This document shows, piece by piece, positions 7,962 through 15,299 of a stretch of 15,514 nucleotides of DNA (position 1 is its first letter; each line of letters begins with the position of its first letter). Below the pieces are notes generated by a model. The model was given only the letters and a program-made list of their open reading frames with translations. It was not told where the DNA came from and did not search any database. The position numbers and the translations under genes are program-made. Location of the stretch: positions 1-15,514 of the forward strand of contig CAVKHV010000037.1 in NCBI GenBank assembly GCA_963656085.1, in the 5' to 3' direction. Source of the DNA: CAVALG01 sp963656085. GTDB lineage: Bacteria; Bacillota; Clostridia; Oscillospirales; Acutalibacteraceae.

Positions 7962-7999
7962 GATAACCTACTTGGTTATCTGTTGAGGGCATTGCCCTC
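7962..7999 (-). promoter_or_regulatory. Leader hairpins H1 and H2 upstream of a glycosyltransferase gene
   Basis: Read as minus-strand RNA, H1 is GAGGGC-AAU-GCCCUC (7999-7985) and H2 is GAUAACC-AAGUA-GGUUAUC (7980-7962); both stems are perfect. H2 exposes CAAGUAG (7974-7968), which is complementary over seven bases to CUACUUG (7936-7930) of the terminator-like hairpin downstream. H2 and that hairpin therefore cannot both persist with the alternative pairing. Such a layout suits attenuation or processive antitermination of a polysaccharide operon. Control by a NusG paralogue such as LoaP is only a guess. Confidence 0.5.
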
Positions 8000-8007
8000 G
8001 TGATTTA

Positions 8008-8036
8008 TACACAGCATAGAATGTTTGAGTTGTCAA
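8008..8036 (-). promoter_or_regulatory. Candidate promoter for module B
   Basis: On the minus strand TTGACA (8036-8031) is a consensus -35 box about 120 bases upstream of the first gene of the AT-rich module. The hexamer at 17-base spacing, TGTGTA, is a poor -10. TATGCT is too close (12 bases) and TATAAA too far (21 bases). Position, at the only sizeable gap between intact genes, is the main support. It would place the hairpin leader inside the transcript. Confidence 0.35.
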
Positions 8037-8080
8037 GAGCAGAAATGTAACGACTCTTGACAAGGAAAACGGGCTATGCT
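8013..8080. repeat. 68-bp interrupted palindrome with TTGACA boxes on both strands
   Basis: The arms AGCATAG (8013-8019) and CTATGCT (8074-8080) lie exactly symmetrically around TTGTCAAGAG (8030-8039) and CTCTTGACAA (8054-8063). Gaps of 10 bases on each side and a 14-base centre complete the symmetry. Each half therefore reads CTCTTGACAA-N10-CTATGCT outward. TTGACA is a perfect sigma-A -35 box. At 17 bases the plus strand offers TAGAAA (8080-8085) preceded by TGC, and the minus strand offers only TGTGTA (8008-8013), with a better TATAAA at 21 bases. It may be a divergent promoter pair or operator, or an inverted duplication of one promoter. Only the geometry is certain. Confidence 0.6.
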
Positions 8081-8142
8081 AGAAAAGATATGCAATGTTT
8101 TTCTTATATTTGTCCATAAATGTAACAAAACAAGCTTTGATA

Positions 8143-8580
8143 TTAAACTTCATTAAGGATCCTTTTAAATAATTTTACAGTCTCTTCCTTTTTAAGTTTA
8201 ATTTCCCTACAATTTCCCAGCTCATATGGCAGTTCAAACACAATCCGCGCATCCCTGTTTTTTGTCATTCATCATGACATCGGTCATTTCAGAAAACATC
8301 TAAGGAACATCTGCAGCAAGTAGCGTGGTCGGAATCTGTACGACTGATATTCCTCACATATAAATAGCAGCAGCAAACCCGACGATATCTGCGACAACGC
8401 CACCACCGAGAGCAATAAGAGTATCGTTTCTACGGATATGATTTACAGCAAGAAATTCAAGAATATCGGAGAGTGTATTCATGTTCTTGGATTTCTCACC
8501 GTTAGTAAAAACATATGTAAATGTTTTTCATTCTCTGCCATCTCCCGTAAGATTATTATTTCATATGAAAATTCTTTATA
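8143..8580 (-). pseudogene. Decayed 3-dehydroquinate-synthase-like (AroB family) gene
   Basis: Translating the minus strand between frames recovers AroB family blocks in the right order. YKEFSYEIII (8580-8551) resembles the family N-terminus. TYVFTNGEKSKNMNTLSDIL, then the NAD-binding block IALGGGVVADIVGFAAAIYM and the block GISVVQIPTTLLAA, cover about 8518-8310. MMNDKK and, in another frame, ARIVFELPYELGN with a helical tail end at TAA 8143-8145. An in-frame TGA at 8354-8356 stands where relatives have Arg, and a TAG lies at 8300-8302. A slip at a run of six A separates MMNDKK from the C-terminal frame. The DSSVGGKT metal and substrate region and well over 100 residues around it are missing, as is much of the N-terminal domain. 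It follows the oxidoreductase stop closely and was probably the last gene of that operon. It is non-functional as read. Confidence 0.85.
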
Positions 8581-8594
8581 GCAGATGTACAACT

Positions 8595-9770
8595 TTATAC
8601 CAAATCTATTCTTCTGCCCTCTTCATCAGAGTAATAAGCAGCATAAACAACCTTCATAACCTGAGCAGCAAGGTCAAAGCATCCCTCCGGCTCACGGTCT
8701 TCAAGTATTGCACCCATAAAATCAACTATCTCATTACAATAACCGCGAAGCATTTCATCAGCCACGAATGGTTTATTCCAGCCGGTCACGATAGGCAGCA
8801 TTTCAGAAAGATAAACCCCTTCCATACCCTCATCATCGACCATATAGGTCTCCATAGCGTCATTCATAGTCAAGCGGCAATTTATTGCCATATCGTTGGC
8901 ATAAACCTCTACATAGTTTTTACTCCCGCCCAGAAGATTGTCCGTAGATATGATAGTAGCCTTACTGCCATCTGTAAATGTAATAATAGCAGTTCCGGCA
9001 TCCTCAACATCGTGCGGTCTGGCTGCAATATGTCTGTGCTCATGTTCGGACAATCCTTTTGTCGCAAAGCCCATATCTCCGACTACACTTTTAACAGTAA
9101 CATTACAGCCCTGAGAAATAGACTCCTGTTCTTTTAAATAAAGGATTGCCCCCAGCGGATGCACGCCGTTACGCATAAAGATGCCGCCACCTGTTCTATT
9201 CCATTCTCCGGCAACCGCAGAACTTGACCCCTTCAGGCTTTCTTCACCTTTCATGTAAAGTATTCGACTTTTTTTTGCGCGGATAATTTCCGCCGCTTTT
9301 AAAACAGCGGGGGCATAAACAAAATTTTCCGCATACATAAACCGCATACCGGTTTCTGCCCTGACTTTGCGAAGTTCTTCCAAATCTTCCATAAGACATT
9401 CAAACATAATTTTTTTGGAAACCTTTTCGCCGATAGGCTCAGGGTCGCCTTTGCGCCCAAAATAACCCACCAGAGGTTTCTCACATATAATATGCTTTCC
9501 CGCCCGCATGGCTTTGATGATTTCCGCCTTGTGAACATAAGGCGGCGTGCAAATGTCTATAACATCGATTTCGGGGTCGTTCAAAAGGTCATCATAATTT
9601 GTTGTGCCTTTTTCAAACCCGTAAAGTTCAACTGCCTTTCGAATTTGCTCGGGTCTTCTTGCCATAACGGTTTTCAAACGAACAGGGATATTTGAACGCT
9701 TATACCCATAAGCGTGAAGTTCTAATGCGCGGCCTGCGCCGATAACGCCGACGGTAACTGTATCTTTCAT
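8595..9770 (-). CDS. Gfo/Idh/MocA-family NAD(P)-dependent oxidoreductase
   Basis: The N-terminus has the Rossmann fingerprint GVIGAG (residues 8-13 from the chosen start). ICEKPL near 95-100 carries the Glu-Lys-Pro of this family, and GGIFMRNGVHPLG near 195-207 supplies the likely active-site histidine. The rest is the alpha/beta C-terminal domain. Family members oxidise or reduce hydroxyls on sugars, inositols and nucleotide sugars. I prefer the ATG at 9770 because AGGA lies 9 bases before it; the ATG at 9779 directly abuts that AGGA, too close for use. About 11 bases separate it from the aldolase stop. The next thing downstream is the relic of a dehydroquinate-synthase-like gene, a pairing that would suit cyclitol or keto-sugar chemistry. 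The substrate is unknown. Confidence 0.92.
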   Translation of the reverse strand: MKDTVTVGVIGAGRALELHAYGYKRSNIPVRLKTVMARRPEQIRKAVELYGFEKGTTNYDDLLNDPEIDVIDICTPPYVHKAEIIKAMRAGKHIICEKPLVGYFGRKGDPEPIGEKVSKKIMFECLMEDLEELRKVRAETGMRFMYAENFVYAPAVLKAAEIIRAKKSRILYMKGEESLKGSSSAVAGEWNRTGGGIFMRNGVHPLGAILYLKEQESISQGCNVTVKSVVGDMGFATKGLSEHEHRHIAARPHDVEDAGTAIITFTDGSKATIISTDNLLGGSKNYVEVYANDMAINCRLTMNDAMETYMVDDEGMEGVYLSEMLPIVTGWNKPFVADEMLRGYCNEIVDFMGAILEDREPEGCFDLAAQVMKVVYAAYYSDEEGRRIDLV

Positions 9771-9781
9771 ATAATTCATTC

Positions 9782-10729
9782 CTATTTATACGACAGGAAC
9801 TTAAATTGTTCAACAAAGTCTCTGTCTTTTTCCTTGGTCGCCTTGATGGCTGTTCTCGGGTGCTGATTAGTTAAACCTGTGAGCATATAAGAAGTGTTGT
9901 AACCCCAATCAACACCCGCTTCTTTCATCGGCAGCATTCGCTCCTGCACAAGTTTAAGAATAGGCTCAATGTGATATTTTTTGCCGTTCAAATATCCGAG
10001 AAGCACTTCAGAATGGCAGTTGCCGGCGCCCCTTCCCATACCGAACGCGGTGCCGTCCAGCCACTTGGCTCCGCAGTCTTTCGCTTCCAAAGTGTTTGCA
10101 AAAGCGCACTGCTGATTGTTGTGAGCGTGAATGCCGACTTCCTTGCCGACAGGGCTTAAAATTTTATGAAAAAGCCTAACAAGTTTTCTCGTCTGTTTTG
10201 GGTGAAGAGTGCCGTAACTGTCAACAACATAAACAGCAAGCGCCGGGGTTTGAGCCAGTGTATAAAGTGCACTCGCAATTTGGTCGTCGGTATATTTTGA
10301 AATTGCCATAAGGTTGCAGGTGGTTTCATACCCAAGGGAACTTATGTGGTTAATCATTTCAACCGCTTCGGTAATTGTTTCGAGATATGTTGCAACACGG
10401 AAAACATCAACCGGGCTGTCTTTTCGGGGTTTTATATCCTCCCTGAAATCCGTTCTGCCGACATCTGCCATTACTGAAATTTTTATACGCGGATTTTTCT
10501 CGCCGATTACATTCAGTATGTCCCCGTCGTCTGTAAACTTCCATTTGCCGAATGAATTTGGGTCGAACTGCTTTTTACTGGCTCTATATCCAAACTCCAT
10601 ATAATCGACGCCCGCAGCGATATTCGCTTCATACAGCGCCCTGACGAAATCGTCATCAAATCGGAAGTCGTTGACAAGGCCGCCGTCTCTCAGGGTCGCG
10701 TCAACCACCTTTATCCCGTCTATATTCAC
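9782..10729 (-). CDS. HMGL-like aldolase (4-hydroxy-2-oxovalerate aldolase-type)
   Basis: At 315 residues this is a TIM-barrel enzyme of the HMG-CoA lyase-like superfamily. DATLRDGG at residues 10-17 supplies the Arg-Asp pair, HAHNN at 201-205 the two metal-binding histidines, and GMGRGAGN at 230-237 the glycine-rich loop seen in 4-hydroxy-2-oxovalerate aldolases. Members cleave or form carbon-carbon bonds next to a 2-oxo acid with a divalent metal. The start is GTG, overlapping the ACP stop, with GGAGG 10 bases upstream. Classical DmpG works with an acylating acetaldehyde dehydrogenase, and none is present here. I infer that it builds or trims the carbon skeleton of an acid handled by the ligase and carrier. 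A Claisen-condensing relative (isopropylmalate or homocitrate synthase-like) is less likely at this short length. Confidence 0.87.
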   Translation of the reverse strand: MNIDGIKVVDATLRDGGLVNDFRFDDDFVRALYEANIAAGVDYMEFGYRASKKQFDPNSFGKWKFTDDGDILNVIGEKNPRIKISVMADVGRTDFREDIKPRKDSPVDVFRVATYLETITEAVEMINHISSLGYETTCNLMAISKYTDDQIASALYTLAQTPALAVYVVDSYGTLHPKQTRKLVRLFHKILSPVGKEVGIHAHNNQQCAFANTLEAKDCGAKWLDGTAFGMGRGAGNCHSEVLLGYLNGKKYHIEPILKLVQERMLPMKEAGVDWGYNTSYMLTGLTNQHPRTAIKATKEKDRDFVEQFKFLSYK

Positions 10730-10992
10730 TGTTTTTCAGCCTCCATCTTTGTTTCCACGATGGAAATCAGTTTCCCCACAACCGTTATATCGGGGCTTTG
10801 CAATTCTTCATCGGAAAAAGTAATTCCGAATTCGTCTTCCAAAGTATAAATAAACTGAACTAACCCGAGAGAATCCACATAACCCTCTTCAACAAAATTC
10901 AGGTTAATAATATCAACATCGCTCGGAACAGTGTATTCGCGTTGAATATAGTCTATTATAAAATCTTTTACCATATCTTTCACCACTTTCAT
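10726..10992 (-). CDS. Acyl carrier protein
   Basis: An 88-residue acidic helical protein with the phosphopantetheine site DSLG at residues 40-43, Ser41 being the expected attachment residue. The following text, FIYTLEDEFGITFSDEEL, is the typical ACP helix II to III stretch. Length and composition match stand-alone carriers. It overlaps the ligase stop as ATGA and the aldolase start as GTGA, so ligase, carrier and aldolase form one tightly coupled block. The upstream sequence has only a weak GGA and no clear ribosome binding site, so translation probably depends on coupling. A nearby ligase and a dedicated carrier argue for a special acyl group held as a thioester rather than for general fatty acid synthesis. 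Its phosphopantetheinyl transferase is not in the window. Confidence 0.93.
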   Translation of the reverse strand: MKVVKDMVKDFIIDYIQREYTVPSDVDIINLNFVEEGYVDSLGLVQFIYTLEDEFGITFSDEELQSPDITVVGKLISIVETKMEAEKQ

Positions 10993-12536
10993 GAATCTAA
11001 TCCGGATTTTCTGATATAATCCAGTATTGACATTCTCTGAAGTTTGCCCATAATGTTTCGAGGGAGTTTGTCCACGATAAAAATTTTATGCGGCTGCTGG
11101 AAATCAGCAAGATTTCTGGCACAATAAGTTCTCAAGGCGCGCACACTGATGTCCCGCTCTTCTTTCGGCACAACCGCCAAAGCAACAATTTCACCGAGCC
11201 TGTCGTCGGGATAGGCAAACGCCGCACATTCCTCAACTTCGGGAAGTCTGCCGACAACCGCGTCAATATCGTGAGGATAGACATTAACGGCGCCTGTGAT
11301 GATAAGTTCTTTCTTTCGGCCGGAGAAATACAGATAGCCGTCTTCATCGAGGTAGCCAAGGTCGCCCGTGCGGAAATAATCTCCGAGCATAGAAGCGTGC
11401 ATCATGGCCTCCTGCTTATAGTACCCTTTGCACTGAAGTTTGGACTTGACCGCAATTTCGCCGACTTCAAAAGGTGCGCAATCGGTGTCGAAATCCGATT
11501 CGCTCTCGTCGCGCAGTATTCTAATCTGTGCGCCGTCAAAGGATTTTCCCACCGAATTTTGCTTATCCTTTGCTTCCTGAAAACAAATGTCGGTTGCGGT
11601 GGAAATCTCAGACGCGCCGTACATCTCGTGGAACTCACATTTCAACAAATCAATCAATTCGTATTTCACGCTTGCCTCAAGCAAAGCGGAAGAAGAAACT
11701 ATGCTGCGAAAACTCGTGATAGCGGGGGCGTTCGGTTTCTTAAGCAGTTCCAAAATTTGAGCCAACTGGGCAGATACCGCTATGGTAAAAGTCGGTTTTT
11801 GTTCTTCGACGCATTTAAGCCAAATAGCGGGGGTAAATCTCGGAAGAAGTATTGAAGTTGCACCGAGAATAAGCGGAAGTATAACAAGCCGTTCCGCAAG
11901 GGAATGATAAAGCGGTGTGGCAGCGATGATTCTGTCATCTTTTGTAATCTTGTAGACATTGATATGAGCCACCGCGCGGTCGTATTTATTATTTTGGCTG
12001 ATGTCAATCGGTTTCGGCGTGCCCGTTGAGCCTGATGTCATAGTTAAAATAAAACTTTCGTCACCGCTTATATCATAGTCGATTTGGGGGCGCTCGGCAG
12101 ACATCTCATTTATCGTAGAAAACGGTACTGTACCGGGATATTCACTGTCCAGACAAATTGCAAAGCCGGGAACATCAAGTCCGCCGCTTTTATCACATTC
12201 GGCAAAAAAAGATTTTCTGGCAATTATATGTTTGACATCGCCTGCTGCCATAGCAGCCTTTATCGCTTCAAGAGGAAGCGACGGGTTGAGCGGAATCACA
12301 CAGACGCCGAGGTCTGCGGCGGAGAAAAAGAGCGCCACAGATTCGATACTGTTGTTCATCGGTATAGCGATATGGTCTCCGTATGCCGCCCCGCAGCTCA
12401 GCAGAAGATTGGAATAACGGCTGACCAAATCAGCCATTTGTTTGTAAGTCACCGTCTTTCCGTCACACCAAACAGCCTGTTTTTCAGGGGTTTTAAGCGC
12501 ATTTTCATAGAGCAAATTTGCCAATCTGCTTCTCAT
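10989..12536 (-). CDS. AMP-forming acyl ligase (ANL superfamily)
   Basis: This 515-residue adenylate-forming enzyme activates a carboxylic acid with ATP and would pass it to CoA or, as the next gene suggests, to an acyl carrier protein. The core motifs are intact: TSGSTGTPKP at about 167-176 (phosphate loop), YGASE at 306-310, TGD at 390-392, GRKKELI at 406-412, and the C-terminal catalytic lysine K498 in PRNIMGKLQR. An AGGAGG ribosome binding site precedes the ATG by 7 bases. The stop overlaps the ACP start as ATGA, so the two are almost certainly co-translated and probably partners. Acyl-AMP ligase plus ACP inside polysaccharide loci is known from the V. cholerae O1 rfb region, where it is proposed to supply the tetronate acyl group of perosamine. 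The acid used here cannot be read from the sequence. Confidence 0.93.
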   Translation of the reverse strand: MRSRLANLLYENALKTPEKQAVWCDGKTVTYKQMADLVSRYSNLLLSCGAAYGDHIAIPMNNSIESVALFFSAADLGVCVIPLNPSLPLEAIKAAMAAGDVKHIIARKSFFAECDKSGGLDVPGFAICLDSEYPGTVPFSTINEMSAERPQIDYDISGDESFILTMTSGSTGTPKPIDISQNNKYDRAVAHINVYKITKDDRIIAATPLYHSLAERLVILPLILGATSILLPRFTPAIWLKCVEEQKPTFTIAVSAQLAQILELLKKPNAPAITSFRSIVSSSALLEASVKYELIDLLKCEFHEMYGASEISTATDICFQEAKDKQNSVGKSFDGAQIRILRDESESDFDTDCAPFEVGEIAVKSKLQCKGYYKQEAMMHASMLGDYFRTGDLGYLDEDGYLYFSGRKKELIITGAVNVYPHDIDAVVGRLPEVEECAAFAYPDDRLGEIVALAVVPKEERDISVRALRTYCARNLADFQQPHKIFIVDKLPRNIMGKLQRMSILDYIRKSGLDS

Positions 12537-12591
12537 ATTCTTTCCTCCTATCCGTCAACGCGGTGTCATTTCACCCATATTTCGGGGCTTA

Positions 12592-13230
12592 TTATTTTGT
12601 TTTCGGCATTACCCTCGCCGGATTCCCGAAAACCGTATCCCCGGGATTTACATCTTTTAAAACAACAGAGCCGATTCCGAGATACGCGCCGTCTCCGATA
12701 TGGATATCCTGAGCAACACATACGCCGGCGGCAAGAAAAACATCTTTCCCTATGACCACATTTCTTACTACATTACAGTTTCCGCTTATAACCGAATAAT
12801 CTCCGATTACCGTATCGTGCCCTATCGGCGATGAAAGCAGCGTCACAAAATCCCCGACGGTTGAATTAGCCGACAGTTTAGAATACGGGAACATTATAAA
12901 GCCTTCGCCGTAATCGGCAAACTCGGAAAGCATTGCCGTCGGGTGAATAATGCTCGCAAATTTGGCGCCTTTCGCTTTCAGCAAAGCCACTATCTTTCTT
13001 TTAAGTGCAGGTGACCCGAACGCCAAAGCAAATTCCTCGTCCTCTTTCGGCTGCCAGGTCTTAATACCGCCGACCACACCGTAATCGCACCGATAGCCGT
13101 CCAATGCGTGGGGGTCGTCATCCAAAAAACCCGCGATTTCCCATGTGGGATTTATCTTATTGATATCTTTAATCCACCAAAGCAGTTCCCGACCGAAACC
13201 GCCTGCTCCCACAATATATATTTTTTTCAT
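12592..13230 (-). CDS. NeuD/PglD-type sugar N-acyltransferase with left-handed beta-helix
   Basis: At 212 residues it has the two-part build of NeuD/PglD enzymes. An N-terminal Rossmann-like nucleotide-sugar domain carries MKKIYIVGAGGFGRELLWWI at residues 1-20. A hexapeptide-repeat domain runs from about residue 95 to the end, with repeats such as VIGDYSVISG and DIHIGDGAYLGIGSVV. H138 in SSPIGHDTVIGDYS aligns with the PglD catalytic base His125. These trimeric enzymes acylate the amino group of UDP-4-amino sugars, normally from acetyl-CoA. The start is backed by GAGGAAAC about 7 bases upstream. It sits between the initiating transferase and an acyl ligase/ACP pair. That raises the possibility that its donor is not acetyl-CoA, but nothing in the protein itself shows this. 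Family sure; donor open. Confidence 0.92.
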   Translation of the reverse strand: MKKIYIVGAGGFGRELLWWIKDINKINPTWEIAGFLDDDPHALDGYRCDYGVVGGIKTWQPKEDEEFALAFGSPALKRKIVALLKAKGAKFASIIHPTAMLSEFADYGEGFIMFPYSKLSANSTVGDFVTLLSSPIGHDTVIGDYSVISGNCNVVRNVVIGKDVFLAAGVCVAQDIHIGDGAYLGIGSVVLKDVNPGDTVFGNPARVMPKTK

Positions 13231-13260
13231 TTTTGTTTCCTCTTCCGCGCATTTTTGTTA

Positions 13261-13986
13261 CTACAGTTTCATATAATTCCCCTCGTCATCTGTTTGAAGG
13301 TCTTCAACATTTGCGATTCCTATGAACTCTCCGCGGGCGCCGCCGTCGTCGGCTGTTACGCCGTCGCGGTTAAAAACAACCTTAACGGTATCAACAATAC
13401 TTTTGACATCGGTGAGAAAAGATATATGGTCAACATACCGAATGTCGCCCTCAAACTGATTTTCCCAAGTCTGATTATTCCTGCCGCTTGCAGTCGACGG
13501 ATTAGACAGTCCCGGTCTGACCTCGTGGCGGCGCCGCTGTTCCTCGGTATAACGCCCTAAATATCTTGTCGGCAACGGTCTCGGACCGATAATCGCCATA
13601 TCGCCTTTGAAAATATTGATTAAACTTAATAGTTCATCGATTGATGTTTTTCTGATAAAAGCCCCGAGCTTCGTAATCCGTTGGTCATCGGGAAGAAAAA
13701 CACCGTTTTCGTCTCTTGCGTCCGTCATAGAACGGAACTTATACATAACGAATTCTTTTTCGTTTATCCCGACTCTGTGTTGTTTAAAAACCACCGGGCT
13801 TCCCATATCTATCCTTATAAGAACTGACATAACAAGAAGCAAAGGACTCAAAATAATGAGAGCCAAAGCGGAAAGCAAACAGTCAAGCGGGCGCTTAATA
13901 AATCTTTCATACGGTCCATATGGTTTATGCAGAATTCCCCTGACCTCGCCGCTCTGCCTCTCGGCGATTGAACTTTTCACGCTCAT
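13261..13986 (-). CDS. Initiating undecaprenyl-phosphate phospho-sugar transferase (PglC/WcaJ type)
   Basis: The protein belongs to the bacterial sugar transferase family, which moves a phospho-sugar from a UDP-sugar to undecaprenyl phosphate and starts the repeat unit at the inner membrane face. From the chosen start, a single hydrophobic re-entrant helix spans about residues 31-57 and holds the SPLLL break. YKFRSM lies at 82-87, the catalytic Asp-Glu pair at 117-118 in SIDELLSLINIFKGDM, and GPRP at 134-137. The later segment reads RPGLSNPSTASGRN, where most relatives have RPGITGWAQV-like text. I chose the ATG at 13986 because GTGGAG sits 9 bases upstream; an in-frame GTG at 14001 would add five residues. 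At 241 residues it matches the small monotopic PglC class. Neighbours suggest a diacetamido-trideoxy sugar phosphate as substrate. That specificity is inference. Confidence 0.92.
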   Translation of the reverse strand: MSVKSSIAERQSGEVRGILHKPYGPYERFIKRPLDCLLSALALIILSPLLLVMSVLIRIDMGSPVVFKQHRVGINEKEFVMYKFRSMTDARDENGVFLPDDQRITKLGAFIRKTSIDELLSLINIFKGDMAIIGPRPLPTRYLGRYTEEQRRRHEVRPGLSNPSTASGRNNQTWENQFEGDIRYVDHISFLTDVKSIVDTVKVVFNRDGVTADDGGARGEFIGIANVEDLQTDDEGNYMKL

Positions 13987-14033
13987 TAGACACAACTCCA
14001 CAATTCGGTTGCAAATAAATCTGCAATTCTCCG

Positions 14034-15299
14034 TTATTCAAAACACTTTTTAATAATCTCAATGATTTTTTGCTGCTGTTCCGCCGTCATTTTATTATCG
14101 CTCGGCAAACATAAACCGCGTTCAAAAATGTCTGCTCCGACATCATAAATGCCGCCTGCGATATAAGTGTTTGTGCGGCAACAAAGCGTACCGTCTCTTC
14201 CGACGGCGTCGTGCATACGATACATCGGCTGCATATGCATAGGTTTCCAAAAGGGTCTTCCCTCGGCGTTAAGGCTTGCAAGCGTTTCCAAAATTTCCGT
14301 TGGGCACGTTTTGCCTTTCTCTTTTATGTAAAAAGCCTCAGAATCGCTTCTGACCTGAAGGCACATATATTCTTTGTCAATAACCAAAGCGGAAAGCCAA
14401 TAATTCGGCACAGCGCCGTCCACAACTGGATTCATTGTTATCGGCAAATCACTGAGCCCTTCGCGGTATCTCTCATAGACTGCCTTTTTCTGCGCGATAT
14501 GTTCTTCCAAATGCGGATATTGCCCGCGTATGACGCCGGCAATCACATTGCTCATACGATAGTTGTAGCCAACCTCTTCGTGTTGATACCACGGTGCATT
14601 TTCACGCGCCTGTGTTGACCATTTGCGCGCTTTGTTTGCAACTTCAATATCGTTAGTTAAAAGGCAGCCACCGGCAGAGCCGGTGATAATCTTGTTTCCG
14701 TTATAACTGATTGCGGAATAATCCCCAAAAGAACCGCATTGCCTGCCGTTTAGCGTTGCGCCCATTGCTTCGGCAGCGTCCTCAATCAAAAGCGCACCGT
14801 GCCTTTCACAAATTTGTTTAATTAGGTCAACCCGTCCGGGAAAGCCGTAAAGTTCGGCGTAAACAACAAGTTTCACATCAGGATAGATTTGAAATGCCTT
14901 TTCCAGCGCGGAGGGGTCCATATTCCAGGAATCGGCTTCGGTGTCAATGAATACCGGGATACCGCCTTCATAGACCACAGGATTCGGCGTTGCGCCGAAA
15001 GTCATATCAGAGCAGAAAACGCGCTTACCCTCCAACGCTCCGTGGCTGATTGCAGGTTTTCCGTAAAGCCGTTCCCCGGCAGATTTTACACAAAGATGAA
15101 GTGCAGCAGTACAAGCTGAAAGAGCAACAGCATATTTCATTTCAGCCTTTTCAGCGGCAATGCGCTCGACTTCATTGATGTTTGCACCAACTGTGGACAT
15201 CCAATTAGTTTCATAAGCCTCAGTCATATACTTGAATTCATCGCCGTGCATGGTCGGTGTCGCAAGCCATACTTTCTCTTCAAATGGTTTGAATTTCAT
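14034..15299 (-). CDS. DegT/DnrJ/EryC1/StrS-family PLP-dependent sugar aminotransferase
   Basis: This 421-residue protein has the usual length and layout of fold-type I sugar aminotransferases. Visible marks are SACTAALHL near residues 61-69, EDAAEAMG at 173-180 (the PLP-binding Asp) and the cofactor lysine K203 in SYNGNKIITGSAGG. GYNYRMSN follows near 244-251. Family members move an amino group from glutamate to a keto sugar. After a PglF-like dehydratase the natural substrate would be a UDP-4-keto-6-deoxy-GlcNAc, giving the 4-amino sugar, as PglE does in Campylobacter. That substrate is inferred from gene order. The ATG overlaps the preceding stop, and a GGAAG sequence lies about 10 bases upstream. 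A sugar transferase follows 47 bases downstream. No damage is seen. The family is certain; the exact sugar is not. Confidence 0.93.
   Translation of the reverse strand: MKFKPFEEKVWLATPTMHGDEFKYMTEAYETNWMSTVGANINEVERIAAEKAEMKYAVALSACTAALHLCVKSAGERLYGKPAISHGALEGKRVFCSDMTFGATPNPVVYEGGIPVFIDTEADSWNMDPSALEKAFQIYPDVKLVVYAELYGFPGRVDLIKQICERHGALLIEDAAEAMGATLNGRQCGSFGDYSAISYNGNKIITGSAGGCLLTNDIEVANKARKWSTQARENAPWYQHEEVGYNYRMSNVIAGVIRGQYPHLEEHIAQKKAVYERYREGLSDLPITMNPVVDGAVPNYWLSALVIDKEYMCLQVRSDSEAFYIKEKGKTCPTEILETLASLNAEGRPFWKPMHMQPMYRMHDAVGRDGTLCCRTNTYIAGGIYDVGADIFERGLCLPSDNKMTAEQQQKIIEIIKKCFE

Noticed and set aside
7906..7992. Upstream ATG giving a 28-residue extension of the first GT4
   Set aside because: The extension crosses the leader hairpins, while AGGAG and the family N-terminus point to the ATG at 7908.
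8013..8080. The palindrome as a transposon end or CRISPR-like repeat
   Set aside because: There is no transposase, target duplication or further copy in the window, so only the structure is reported.
8081..8142. Terminator for module A
   Set aside because: The region is AT-rich but I find no stable stem followed by a U run on the minus strand.
8481..9137. 218-residue open frame on the plus strand
   Set aside because: It lies antisense to the clearly conserved Gfo/Idh gene, has no family-like motifs, and no ribosome binding site was seen.
11088..11855. 255-residue open frame on the plus strand
   Set aside because: It is a shadow of the acyl ligase, whose frame holds all the catalytic motifs.
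12084..12755. 223-residue plus-strand frame across two genes
   Set aside because: It is antisense to the ligase start and the acyltransferase end; Arg/His/Ser-rich text without domain features.
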